A stretch of 31,649 bases of DNA from Hyphomicrobiaceae bacterium UBA4118 (lineage in GTDB: Bacteria > Pseudomonadota > Alphaproteobacteria > Rhizobiales > Methyloligellaceae). A model generated the notes under the pieces. That model saw nothing but the letters and a program-made list of their open reading frames with translations, searched no databases and was not told where the DNA came from. The position numbers were made by a program, and so were the translations under genes. How positions within the stretch are numbered: position 1 is the first letter of the stretch; every line of letters starts with the position of its first letter. The stretch covers positions 5,216 to 36,864 of the forward strand of contig DFXC01000190.1 of the NCBI GenBank assembly GCA_002383105.1. Direction: 5' to 3'. This document shows positions 8,774-16,077 of the stretch, in pieces.

Positions 8774-9766
8774 CTAGAGCGCCGGCATCTCTCTAAGCTC
8801 GCGCGGCAATTTGAAGGCGATGCTTTCTTCCGCCGTGGCGACGGTCTCGACCTTGGCCTCGAAGCGCGCCTTGAAGGCGTCGATGATCTCGTCCACCAGC
8901 ACCTCCGGCGCCGAAGCGCCCGCCGTGACCCCAAGCCTCTCGATGCCGCCGAAGGCGCTCCAATCGATCTCCGCCGCGCGCTGCACCAGCACGGCATAGG
9001 GGCAGCCGGCTCGCTCGGCGACCTCAACGAGGCGGCGCGAGTTAGAGCTGTCGGGAGAGCCCACCACGATCATGCGGTCGCAGCGTGGCGCGATCCTCTT
9101 CACTGCGTCCTGGCGGTTGGTGGTGGCGTAGCAGATGTCGTCCTTGCGCGGGGTGACCATGAGTGGAAAGCGCGCTTTCAGCACGCTCACGATCTCCTTG
9201 GCGTCGTCCACCGAGAGCGTGGTCTGGGTGATCACGGCGAGTTTGTCGGGGTTCTTCGGGGTGAAGGCGCGCGCATCGTCGACTGTTTCGATCAGGTGCA
9301 CGGCGCCCGCGGGCAACTGGCCCGTAGTGCCGATCACCTCCGGGTGGCCTGCATGGCCGACCAGGAGGATCTCGTATCCCTCGGCGAACTGGTGCTCAGC
9401 CTCGATATGCACCTTGGAGACGAGCGGGCAGGTGGCATCGAGATAGAACATGTTGCGGAGCCTGGCCGCCTCGGACACGGCCTTCGGCACGCCGTGGGCG
9501 GAAAACACGATGGGCGCGCCGGTATCCGGAATTTCGTCAAGCTCCTCGACGAAGATCGCGCCCTTGGCTTTTAGCGTCTCCACCACGTAGCGGTTGTGGA
9601 CGATGGCATGACGCACATAGACGGGCGCGCCATATTTGGCGAGCGCCAGCTCGACGATCTGGATGGCGCGGTCGACGCCGGCGCAGAATCCCCGCGGGGC
9701 TGCGAGATATATGGTGAGGGGAGGACGGTCGAATTGCCGTGCGTTAGCCATAAATGTGCCGTTCAT
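8774..9766 (-). CDS. ispH: 4-hydroxy-3-methylbut-2-enyl diphosphate reductase
   Basis: 330-residue IspH (LytB), the last enzyme of the MEP isoprenoid pathway, which reduces HMBPP to IPP and DMAPP with a 4Fe-4S cluster. The cluster cysteines are Cys28 (APRGFCAG), Cys113 (DATCPLV) and Cys212 ([11 protein letters not shown]). Catalytic motifs are present: Glu143 in HPEVIGT, the TQTTLSVDD block and the substrate-binding GSPDSSNS. The ATG at 9766 is preferred because GAGGCG lies five bases upstream; an internal ATG five codons later is possible. It heads the ispH-thrB-rnhA unit. Divergent to it is a putative lipoprotein gene, so 9767-9935 should contain promoters for both. Confidence 0.97.
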   Translation of the reverse strand: MNGTFMANARQFDRPPLTIYLAAPRGFCAGVDRAIQIVELALAKYGAPVYVRHAIVHNRYVVETLKAKGAIFVEELDEIPDTGAPIVFSAHGVPKAVSEAARLRNMFYLDATCPLVSKVHIEAEHQFAEGYEILLVGHAGHPEVIGTTGQLPAGAVHLIETVDDARAFTPKNPDKLAVITQTTLSVDDAKEIVSVLKARFPLMVTPRKDDICYATTNRQDAVKRIAPRCDRMIVVGSPDSSNSRRLVEVAERAGCPYAVLVQRAAEIDWSAFGGIERLGVTAGASAPEVLVDEIIDAFKARFEAKVETVATAEESIAFKLPRELREMPAL

Positions 9767-9935
9767 CGGCGCCTCAGTAAGGAGGTTAAACTAGCCGCAA
9801 ACGGCCGGGCCGTGAGCGGCTCAAGTCTGTCCTTGTCGCGCTTGCCGAGGACGGATAGTTTGGCGCCCATTGCGGGAGACCGGCCGCTACGACATCATCA
9901 AAGCAATTAGGTCAAGCCCGGCATATCAGGCGGGG

Positions 9936-10601
9936 ATGCCTGGTGTGTCAAGCCGAGGACGGGGTAAGTTGAGGCGTTCCGACGCTCTTTGGTGGGTGCG
10001 CCCATGCTGCCTTGCGGGGCTGCTGGCTGTTCCCGTTGCCGTCTCCGGCTGCGCCGTCTCCAAGTTTTCCAATCCCTTCCGCTCGGGCAGCGAGGACACC
10101 TCCGCTTCCGCAGTAACCCCTGACCGCCTGCTCGAGACGGCCAAGGCCGATTCCGGGGAGGACCTGCCGGGAGGCTTGAGCTCCCATTGCCCGCAGGTCG
10201 TGGCTTGGCCGCGCGACCGGCTGCTCACCATCTACCAGCCGGGCCATACCGGCGACAGCCTCTCGGTCGTCCATCGTGGCGAGATCACCAAGATGGCGCG
10301 CGAATGCCAGATCTATTCCGATCGCGTCGTCGTCAAATACGGATTTGCCGGGCGCGTGCTGCTCGGACCCAAGGGCGCGCCGGGCACGGTGAACCTGCCG
10401 GTGAACATCCGCGTCGCCGGTTCCGAGCAGAAGACGCTCGCCACCGACAAGATGAGCATCGCCACCACCATCCCGCAAGGCGACCCAGTCGGCTATTTCT
10501 CCATGGTGCGGGAGATCGCCTTCCCCATTCAGATCGGCACGCGGCCCGAGGACTATAAGGTCTTCGTCGCCTTCGACCACAACGTGCCCGGCGCTGGGTA
10601 G
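9936..10601 (+). CDS. Putative lipoprotein of unknown function
   Basis: Exported protein of about 221 residues, no function recognised. A basic stretch (RGRGKLRR) precedes a hydrophobic segment ending in the lipobox AVSGC with Cys39 as lipid-attachment residue, so it is likely an envelope lipoprotein. The mature part has two further cysteines (SSHCPQV and RECQIYS), GRVLLGPKGAPGTVNLPVNI and a C-terminal block EDYKVFVAFDHNVPGAG. It reads as beta-rich. The start is uncertain: the frame opens at 9870, ATG 9936 has GGCGGGG close upstream, and a GTG near 9999 would leave a minimal signal. The 3' end of this gene is present twice more downstream as short remnants at about 12280 and 15410. A small inverted repeat follows the stop. 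Confidence 0.75.
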   Translation: MPGVSSRGRGKLRRSDALWWVRPCCLAGLLAVPVAVSGCAVSKFSNPFRSGSEDTSASAVTPDRLLETAKADSGEDLPGGLSSHCPQVVAWPRDRLLTIYQPGHTGDSLSVVHRGEITKMARECQIYSDRVVVKYGFAGRVLLGPKGAPGTVNLPVNIRVAGSEQKTLATDKMSIATTIPQGDPVGYFSMVREIAFPIQIGTRPEDYKVFVAFDHNVPGAG

Positions 10602-10626
10602 CACGCCAAATCCAAGCGTTAAGCGG

Positions 10627-10646
10627 CCGGTTCCTCTGTGAACCGG
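10627..10646 (+). terminator. Inverted repeat after the lipoprotein gene, weak terminator candidate
   Basis: Perfect 7-bp stem CCGGTTC/GAACCGG with a six-base loop, 25 bases after the lipoprotein stop codon. No T-run follows, so intrinsic termination is doubtful. It could instead stabilise the 3' end of the transcript. Confidence 0.35.
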
Positions 10647-10800
10647 GACCAGACGCCCCACTGTCTTCATTTTGCTGCCAAAAAATTGACCCAGCGTCTT
10701 GGTAGACCTATGCCGGGCACACCAACGCGATCATTTATTCGACATGATGCCGGAACCGCATCACGTCGTTCACGGTTGAGGAAATTGCAGAGGGATTTGC

Positions 10801-10903
10801 AGCGTCAGTGAAGAAGCGGCCATCGTTGCCCTTGGGCACGCCATTTCTTTGTCGACTCATTGAGTTCGCTGCCTTCTGTGCGTTCCGTAGATAGCGTCAG
10901 TGA
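10801..10903. repeat. Direct repeat AGCGTCAGTGAA, two copies
   Basis: The 12-mer AGCGTCAGTGAA occurs at 10801-10812 and again at 10892-10903, 91 bases apart. A related GGGTCAGTAAA occurs at about 10975, some 20 bases before the SH3 gene start. Spacing of roughly 80-90 bases suggests either a decayed duplication or repeated binding sites in the leader. Confidence 0.45.
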
Positions 10904-10997
10904 AAAGTGAGAACAGAAGGATGCGAATCTTCCTCCTGCTTGTACGTGCGTCGGAGCGATTCGCCAGCGGGAGGGGTCAGTAAAGACCAGCGAGTCC

Positions 10998-12242
10998 ATG
11001 GGCCAACTCAAGCTCATCCCTCAGGCCGATAGGGCCAGTGGCGGTCGCCACATTGGGGAAAAAGCAAATAGCCACTCATCAACCACCGCAGAACGCACGC
11101 CGCCGACGCAGCGTCTGGCGACGGAGGCCAGGAAGGACCCATCGCGCAGCGCTGAACAGCTCAGAGCAGCGCGCATGGGGCGGCCATCGCGAACACCGCC
11201 CGACCATACACCGCCAACCCCGCCCGGATTCACATTGGCCTCAGGCATTCGCATACTGATCGCCGGCCTAATTCTTGTGGCGCTTGTTCCGAACCTGATT
11301 CTCGGAGCCATGTTCTGGCTCGGCGCGATCAATCCGCCTTCGTCAAAGCCCGTGACGCCTGCGCCGGCACCCGCAGTCCTCACGGCGCCTGCCACGATCG
11401 AAGCGACAGCTGGCGAGGAAGTAAGCTTCCCCATCGCGCTCGACGGTACTGACGGAGTGCCGGCCCGCAGCATCATCGCCATAAGCGGCCTGCCGCAAGG
11501 CAGCCAGTTTTCCGATGGGCGCCCCTACGGCGAGATGGAATGGAACTTGAAGTCAGATCAGATAGGCGATTTGCATCTCGTTCTGCCGAACACGGCGAAT
11601 GGCGAGTCCAAGCTCACCATCAAGCTCATTTCGCCCGACGACGCGGTCATCGCGGACGCCGAGACGATCCTTAAGGTCGCGTCCGCTCCTATCGAGCGAG
11701 CTGGGGCAGAGGACAGCGTTGATGCTACGCCGGAGGTCGGCGCCATCCAGAATCCAAACGGTGGCAATAACGTTGCCCATGGGATGCAGGCCGATTTAGC
11801 GGGGGCGCAATTCTTGGACGAGCCTCCCAAAGAGCGTGGTCCAAAAGGCGCAGAGGAAGGCTTCGCGAAGCTAGAGCCGGCGAATGTCCCGCCTGGTGAT
11901 CCTGTGAAATCGCCCTCCGACAATCCCGGTCAAATGGACGATGGCGATGGCCACGCGAACTGGGTCGAGCCTTCGGTCTTCGTTAATCTGCGGGACGGCC
12001 CTTCGTCGTCGGCAAAGGTTGTCGGCGTGATCGCAAAAGGTGCCAAGCTTCCCGTCATGGGGCGCAAACGTGGCTGGGTGCAAGTGACCAACCCCGCGAC
12101 TTCTGAGAAAGGTTGGATCTACAGCGGCTTTGTCGACGGAGCCATAAAGGGACGGCTTAGAACCAAACGAACAGCTCCTGCCGAACCGGAGCAAAAATCA
12201 GAGTCGTTTTGGTCAAATGTGGGGCAGTGGCTAAGCCCCTAG
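10998..12242 (+). CDS. Membrane-anchored Ig-like/SH3-domain protein
   Basis: 414 residues. The N-terminal about 80 residues are polar and proline-rich (cytosolic by the positive-inside rule). One membrane helix spans about 84-110 (IRILIAGLILVALVPNLILG core). A Pro/Ala linker leads to a beta-sandwich domain at about 126-228 that looks like a putative Ig-type domain (TIEATAGEEVSFPIAL, ISGLPQGSQF). A disordered linker follows, then a bacterial SH3 (SH3b) domain at about 320-382, with VNLRDGPSSSAKVVGVIAKG and GWVQV. Proteins of this plan are common in Rhizobiales and are thought to bind peptidoglycan or envelope partners; no enzymatic domain is visible. The start at 10998 has no clear ribosome site; ATG 11175 is an alternative that would shorten the cytosolic tail. 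A 3' copy lacking the SH3 domain lies at about 15183-15389. Confidence 0.8.
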   Translation: MGQLKLIPQADRASGGRHIGEKANSHSSTTAERTPPTQRLATEARKDPSRSAEQLRAARMGRPSRTPPDHTPPTPPGFTLASGIRILIAGLILVALVPNLILGAMFWLGAINPPSSKPVTPAPAPAVLTAPATIEATAGEEVSFPIALDGTDGVPARSIIAISGLPQGSQFSDGRPYGEMEWNLKSDQIGDLHLVLPNTANGESKLTIKLISPDDAVIADAETILKVASAPIERAGAEDSVDATPEVGAIQNPNGGNNVAHGMQADLAGAQFLDEPPKERGPKGAEEGFAKLEPANVPPGDPVKSPSDNPGQMDDGDGHANWVEPSVFVNLRDGPSSSAKVVGVIAKGAKLPVMGRKRGWVQVTNPATSEKGWIYSGFVDGAIKGRLRTKRTAPAEPEQKSESFWSNVGQWLSP

Positions 12243-12279
12243 TTCCGGATGACTTCCCATCTAGGTCGGCACTAGACCC

Positions 12280-12334
12280 GAGAAACTACAAGGTCTTCCT
12301 CGTCACGCCCCCTGACCGCAACTTCGCGCTAAAG
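12280..12334 (+). pseudogene. Remnant of the lipoprotein 3' end (copy 2)
   Basis: Reads NYKVFLVTPPDRNFALK before a stop, matching the C-terminal block of the lipoprotein gene at 10548-10601 (DYKVFVAFDHNVPGAG) with a few changes and a short insertion. Upstream the match starts at CCCGAG. It lies 38 bases after the SH3 gene stop. No start codon or upstream part of the gene remains, so it is a relic. Confidence 0.65.
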
Positions 12335-12373
12335 TGACCTCACCTCATCGCCTACAAGAAGAGGAAGATCCCG

Positions 12374-15013
12374 GTGAGCCTGAAGGTCATCGATGGTGGT
12401 TTTTCCCGATGTCACTTAACTGTCGTGACGGCCGGAGTTCTCCTGATCGCTGTCGCATATCCCGGTTTTGCGTCGGCAGCCGATCGGGCGGAGTCCATAC
12501 AAGGCGTCTGGCAAGGCCGATATATGTCCGCCCAGGGGGCGACCGGTGCGACATTGACGGTCAGTGCCATCCCCCGTTGGTCCGGGGTTCAGGTTTACCT
12601 CCACCGTCTTCTCGTTGGCCTTCTCGCGGGCCCGTACGCCAGCCCTCAGTCCGAGGACATCAAACACATTCAGATTGCGGCGCGATTCCACTTCTATGCC
12701 CTTCCGGAAAATCCAGCCGTTCAAAGCGGCGAGTTCGAGCTAAGCGGTACGTTTGATCCGGATCTTGGCCTCCTCGACCTCTATCCATCGAAGTGGATTG
12801 ATCGCCCGGATGGCTACAATCTCGTGGGCCTGCGAGGCATGCTGGAGGAAGACCGGCAAGGTCTAAAAGGCGCAATCGATGCGGCGGGCTGTGGTGCCAT
12901 TGTACTGAGGCGAGCGGCAGACGCTGCGCAGGACCAGCCGGTTCAGCCATCGCCAGGACCGTCGACACCGGTTCAGGTTGAAGTTAGCGAAGAGCTCGTC
13001 AAGCTCAATCAAGAGGTTTATCAGCGTTTCAAGGCTGGCGAATATGGCCAGGCGCTCCCGATCGCGGAGCAGGCGCTTGGCATCGCCGAGCGCCTCTACG
13101 GCCCTAACCACCCCACCGTCGCCGTCGAGCTCAGATTTGTGGTGCAAGTGCTGCAGGCCGCTGGCCGGAGCGCCGAGGCTGAGCCGCTGATGCGGCGCGC
13201 GCTCGCCATCGACGAGAAAAATCTAAGCCCCGACGATCCCTCTATCGCCTTCGATCTCAAGATTCTGACCGGGCTGCTCGTAGATGTGAGCTGGAAGAAT
13301 GATCTGCCGCAGACGGATCGCGACCGCATCGTGCTCACTGGCCAGCTCCCCGACGTGCTGGAGAGGGCCGTGCCCCTGGCCTTGATCGCCTCGTTGCTGT
13401 TGCTTTGGATCTATCGGCGCGCCGTCATGCTTTCGATGCGCAGCCGCGCTGACTCAGCGGATGGACCCGCAGCCGGCATGGATCTGAAGCCTGCGAGCGT
13501 GGCGCCGGCCTTGCCGCTTCAAATCGTGACGACGGAGGAAGATTCTGCGCGCGGTCCGGCGGCGTCAAAGGTCGAATCGCGCGCCTTGGCCGGTCCTTGG
13601 CTGAACGCGGCGGTCTATAGCGTTGCCGGGCTTGGCTACGTTGTCGCGTTGACGTCGGCCTTCTTATACGCCGGAGGTTTTGCCTTCCTTCCCATGCGCT
13701 TCGCGGTGAATGCATTGGCCTTAGCTTGGCCCGTGGTGCTGACCATCGGCCTCGTCGCTGCCAGCTCCTGGCGAGGCTGGCTTACGGCCGCCTTGATCTA
13801 CTTCTTGCTATTCGCCGCCGTCTCCGCCGTGGGAATGGCGCGCAGCGAGACATTGACCTGGGACCAACCGATCCGATTGTGGCTCCTGACCAATTTGCCG
13901 GGGACGTTCCTCATCCTCGCCTTTCTGCCGCGGCAGATCCGCGCGGTCGGCCCGATGGTGCTTGTGTTTATGATAGCGGCCGTCGGCGGCTCAACTCTCT
14001 GGCACAATGTGTTCGAGGTCAGCCCGCGGCTCATGCTGCCTGTCGTCGATTTCTTCGGTTCGCTTGGCTTCAGCGACATGCAAGCCGTCAGCGCGGCCAC
14101 ATACGCGTTCCAGCTTTTCGGTGCGCTGATGCTGGCCCTGATTGGTTGGATGTTCCTGCGCGGTGTCGGCAATCTTTACCGTTTGCGCTGGATCAGCGAC
14201 CAATCGGTCATTGTCGACTCGTTGTGGTTCTTGTTCGCACTAACGAGCGCAATCGACTTCGCCTTCTTCGGCCTACTCTGGTTCCTGGCTCCCTTAGCGG
14301 CTTTCGCGATCTACAAGATCATGTCGGTTTTGGGCTTCGCCATCCTCCGCCAACGGCCTGGCGGCACGGCGTCTGATCCCACGCTTCTTCTGCTTCGCGT
14401 CTTCTCGCTGGGCAAGCGCAGCGCGCTTTTGTTCAATGCCTTCGGTAAGCTGTGGTGCCATGGCGGCAGCATGCGCTTGATAGCGGGCCCGGATCTCGCC
14501 ACGAGCACGGTCGAGCCGCACGAGTTCCTCGACTTCTTGAGCGGCAAGCTGGCCCGTCGCTTCATATCCGGGCCGCAGGCGCTCACTCAGCGACTCGCCG
14601 AGACAGAGCCGAGACGGGACTTCGACGGTCGATACCGCGTGGCCGATTTCTTCTGCCACGATGATACGTGGAGGATGGTGCTCGGACGCCTTGCGCGTGA
14701 AAGCGACGCAGTGCTGATGGACCTTCGCAACTTTTCCCCGAACAACCAAGGCTGCATATTCGAAATCAAAGAACTGCTAGGTGTTGTGCCGCTTGACCGC
14801 GTGGTGTTCGTGGTCGACGAGACCACCGACCTGGGCTTCTTACGAGAGGTTCTGACCCAATGCTGGGCTGCGTTGGCGGCGGACTCGCCCAACCGCAAAT
14901 TGGCAGATCCTCGGGTTCTTCTTTTCCGGTTTGCCGGCAATGGTAGCGTGCCGAGTCTGGTGCGTGCGATGGGCGGGGCGTCAACACACGTTCAGAGGCC
15001 AGCCGACAAATAG
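12374..15013 (+). CDS. Large membrane protein: periplasmic domain, TPRs, multi-pass region, cytosolic alpha/beta domain
   Basis: 879 residues, not matched to any named protein. In order: signal peptide (1-35, ending ASA); a beta-rich periplasmic domain (about 40-180, starting IQGVWQGRYMS); a Pro-rich linker; two 42-residue TPRs of the GPNHPTVA type (about 205-300); one membrane helix (334-348); a cytosolic loop; about seven helices between 411 and 655; and a C-terminal alpha/beta domain (about 670-870) with LLLLRVFSLG, LIAGPDLATS, a DTW motif at 764-766, strand AVLMDLRNFS and GCIFEIKEL, then VVFVVDETTD. That last domain has the strand-helix layout and late Glu of Rossmann-like TIR/SLOG-type domains, but this is inference. 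The GTG start has GAGGA eight bases upstream. The plan suggests envelope sensing coupled to a cytosolic output. It lies 131 bases after the SH3 gene, possibly in one unit. Confidence 0.85.
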   Translation: MSLKVIDGGFSRCHLTVVTAGVLLIAVAYPGFASAADRAESIQGVWQGRYMSAQGATGATLTVSAIPRWSGVQVYLHRLLVGLLAGPYASPQSEDIKHIQIAARFHFYALPENPAVQSGEFELSGTFDPDLGLLDLYPSKWIDRPDGYNLVGLRGMLEEDRQGLKGAIDAAGCGAIVLRRAADAAQDQPVQPSPGPSTPVQVEVSEELVKLNQEVYQRFKAGEYGQALPIAEQALGIAERLYGPNHPTVAVELRFVVQVLQAAGRSAEAEPLMRRALAIDEKNLSPDDPSIAFDLKILTGLLVDVSWKNDLPQTDRDRIVLTGQLPDVLERAVPLALIASLLLLWIYRRAVMLSMRSRADSADGPAAGMDLKPASVAPALPLQIVTTEEDSARGPAASKVESRALAGPWLNAAVYSVAGLGYVVALTSAFLYAGGFAFLPMRFAVNALALAWPVVLTIGLVAASSWRGWLTAALIYFLLFAAVSAVGMARSETLTWDQPIRLWLLTNLPGTFLILAFLPRQIRAVGPMVLVFMIAAVGGSTLWHNVFEVSPRLMLPVVDFFGSLGFSDMQAVSAATYAFQLFGALMLALIGWMFLRGVGNLYRLRWISDQSVIVDSLWFLFALTSAIDFAFFGLLWFLAPLAAFAIYKIMSVLGFAILRQRPGGTASDPTLLLLRVFSLGKRSALLFNAFGKLWCHGGSMRLIAGPDLATSTVEPHEFLDFLSGKLARRFISGPQALTQRLAETEPRRDFDGRYRVADFFCHDDTWRMVLGRLARESDAVLMDLRNFSPNNQGCIFEIKELLGVVPLDRVVFVVDETTDLGFLREVLTQCWAALAADSPNRKLADPRVLLFRFAGNGSVPSLVRAMGGASTHVQRPADK

Positions 15014-15113
15014 GATAACCGGCGTCGGCTCTTGGCACAAAGCAGAACGGAGCAGCGTCTGGTATTCTGATTTGTTTAGCCGAGGCTTCAGGCGCCCCTT
15101 GTGGGAGAGGGAA

Positions 15114-15190
15114 GTCTAATCAGCTTGGACTTGAGCGCGTCGATGCCCTGCTTGACGAGCATGTCGGCGGCTTCGGGCGTGAGCTTCGCG
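15114..15190 (-). pseudogene. Duplicated 3' end of atpF
   Basis: Copy of the last 24 or so codons of atpF plus its stop and a few bases beyond. It matches 16076-16153 with three substitutions and one missing T over 77 bases. The copy ends at GCTTCGCG, where the sequence changes to that of the SH3 gene. Not functional as a gene. Confidence 0.85.
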
Positions 15191-15389
15191 AACCTAGAGC
15201 CGGCAAATGCGCCGGCTGGTGATCCTGTGAAATCGCCCTCCGACAATCCCGGTCAAATGGAGAATGACGATAGCCACGCGAACTGGGTCCAGCCTTCGGC
15301 CTTCGGGCACGAAACGAGCGGCTCGTGCCGAACCGGAGCAAAAATCGGAGTCGTTCTGGCCGAGTTTGGGTGAATGGTTGAGCCCCTAG
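15183..15389 (+). pseudogene. Truncated copy of the SH3 gene 3' end, SH3 domain deleted
   Basis: Matches the SH3-protein gene from 11860 to 11982 and again from about 12165 past its stop codon at 12242. The roughly 180 bases in between, which encode the SH3 domain, are missing. Residues such as LEPAN, GDPVKSPSDNPGQM and HANWV can still be read. After the deletion the frame is lost relative to the parent. The join to the atpF fragment uses the shared 8-mer GCTTCGCG. A 90-residue frame (15101-15373) runs across this chimera but is an accident of the fusion. Confidence 0.85.
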
Positions 15390-15409
15390 TTCCCGACACG
15401 TCCAATTTA

Positions 15410-15463
15410 GGAACTACAAAGTCTTCGTCGCCTCCGACCGCAACGTGCCCGGCGCCGGGTTAG
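15410..15463 (+). pseudogene. Remnant of the lipoprotein 3' end (copy 3)
   Basis: Reads NYKVFVASDRNVPGAG, almost the lipoprotein's C-terminus (DYKVFVAFDHNVPGAG), then LVR because the stop codon has become TTAG. It sits just after the truncated SH3-gene copy, in the same order as the remnant after the intact SH3 gene. This shows that the SH3 3' end and this relic were duplicated together. Confidence 0.75.
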
Positions 15464-15702
15464 TGCGTTTACGCATATTTTTCCTGGCGGCCAGCGCTCT
15501 TAATTTGCAACTCCCCAGCGGGCACATTCAGGTCTATGCTACTTTTTGCGGCGATACCTGAAGGACAGCTCCCGGAAGTTGTAAGAGGACTCGGACGGCC
15601 TTTCGCCAGTAGCCCCTGATCCGGTTATCCCTCCTTTATCGCGCGGACGGCCACGACGAGGATCGGCAGAGCCGTCCTCTGTTTGGCCTCGGAGGAACTC
15701 CT
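15464..15702. other. Non-coding stretch with weak hairpins
   Basis: No gene seen. TGCGTTTACGCA followed by TATTTTT at 15464-15482 is a short terminator-like hairpin (stem 5, loop 2). GGACGGC at 15645-15651 pairs with GCCGTCC at 15671-15677. CCGGTTATCC at 15621-15630 is the inverse of GGATAACCGG at 15013-15022. Together with 15014-15113, which also lacks a gene, this flanks the duplicated fragments. Confidence 0.4.
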
Positions 15703-15994
15703 ATGGCGGTCACCACCATCTGCGACATCCGCAACATGTCCAGTTTCCCGGGCGGCGCAACTCTTGGTGACGATTTCTCCCCCAGTGACATTCGGCAAGA
15801 GCGTCAGATACATCGTGAAAGCGCTCGACTCGGCATTAAAGACCGAAATCCCAGGCGCCTCGGTGAGCATCGACAAAAAATATGTCGGGCAGTCAGGCAC
15901 GTGGTTCTTCTACACGTTTACGCTGAGATGCGAAAATGGCGCAATGGTGGGTCCTCTCATCACCGTCAGTTCGCTCGGCTATCCGATGGCTTAA
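15703..15994 (+). pseudogene. Possible frameshifted small ORF, function unknown
   Basis: An ATG at 15703 with GGAGGA six bases upstream opens a natural-looking N-terminus (MAVTTICDIRNMSS). The downstream part looks coding in another frame, from about 15790 to 15994 (KSVRYIVKALDSALKTE, then YVGQSGTWFFYTFTLRCENG). The frames cross near 15775-15800. This fits a single gene of roughly 95 residues with one frameshift. Neither half is recognised. If the first frame is real on its own, it would run to 16047, but that reading becomes Arg-rich and uncoding-like after the crossing. Confidence 0.35.
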
Positions 15995-16077
15995 TGCAAA
16001 CTCTTCCCAGCGAACCGCCGAGCGGCGAGAGGCAGGTCACTCCCTAAGGTGCTGCCGAGCCAAAACGGAGGGGTTGT

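Larger units (their letters stand above)
10602..10997. other. Gene-free stretch between lipoprotein and SH3 gene
   Basis: No convincing coding sequence on either strand; the short minus-strand frame at 10805-11017 has no coding look. It contains an inverted repeat just after the lipoprotein gene, an A-rich patch (about 10678-10688) and a repeated 12-mer (AGCGTCAGTGAA) upstream of the SH3 gene. It is less GC-rich than the flanking genes and marks the left edge of the accessory region. Confidence 0.6.

Noticed and set aside
8423..9574. 383-residue plus-strand frame across thrB and ispH
   Set aside because: Both genes on the other strand show full catalytic motifs; the plus frame has none and is a GC-driven shadow.
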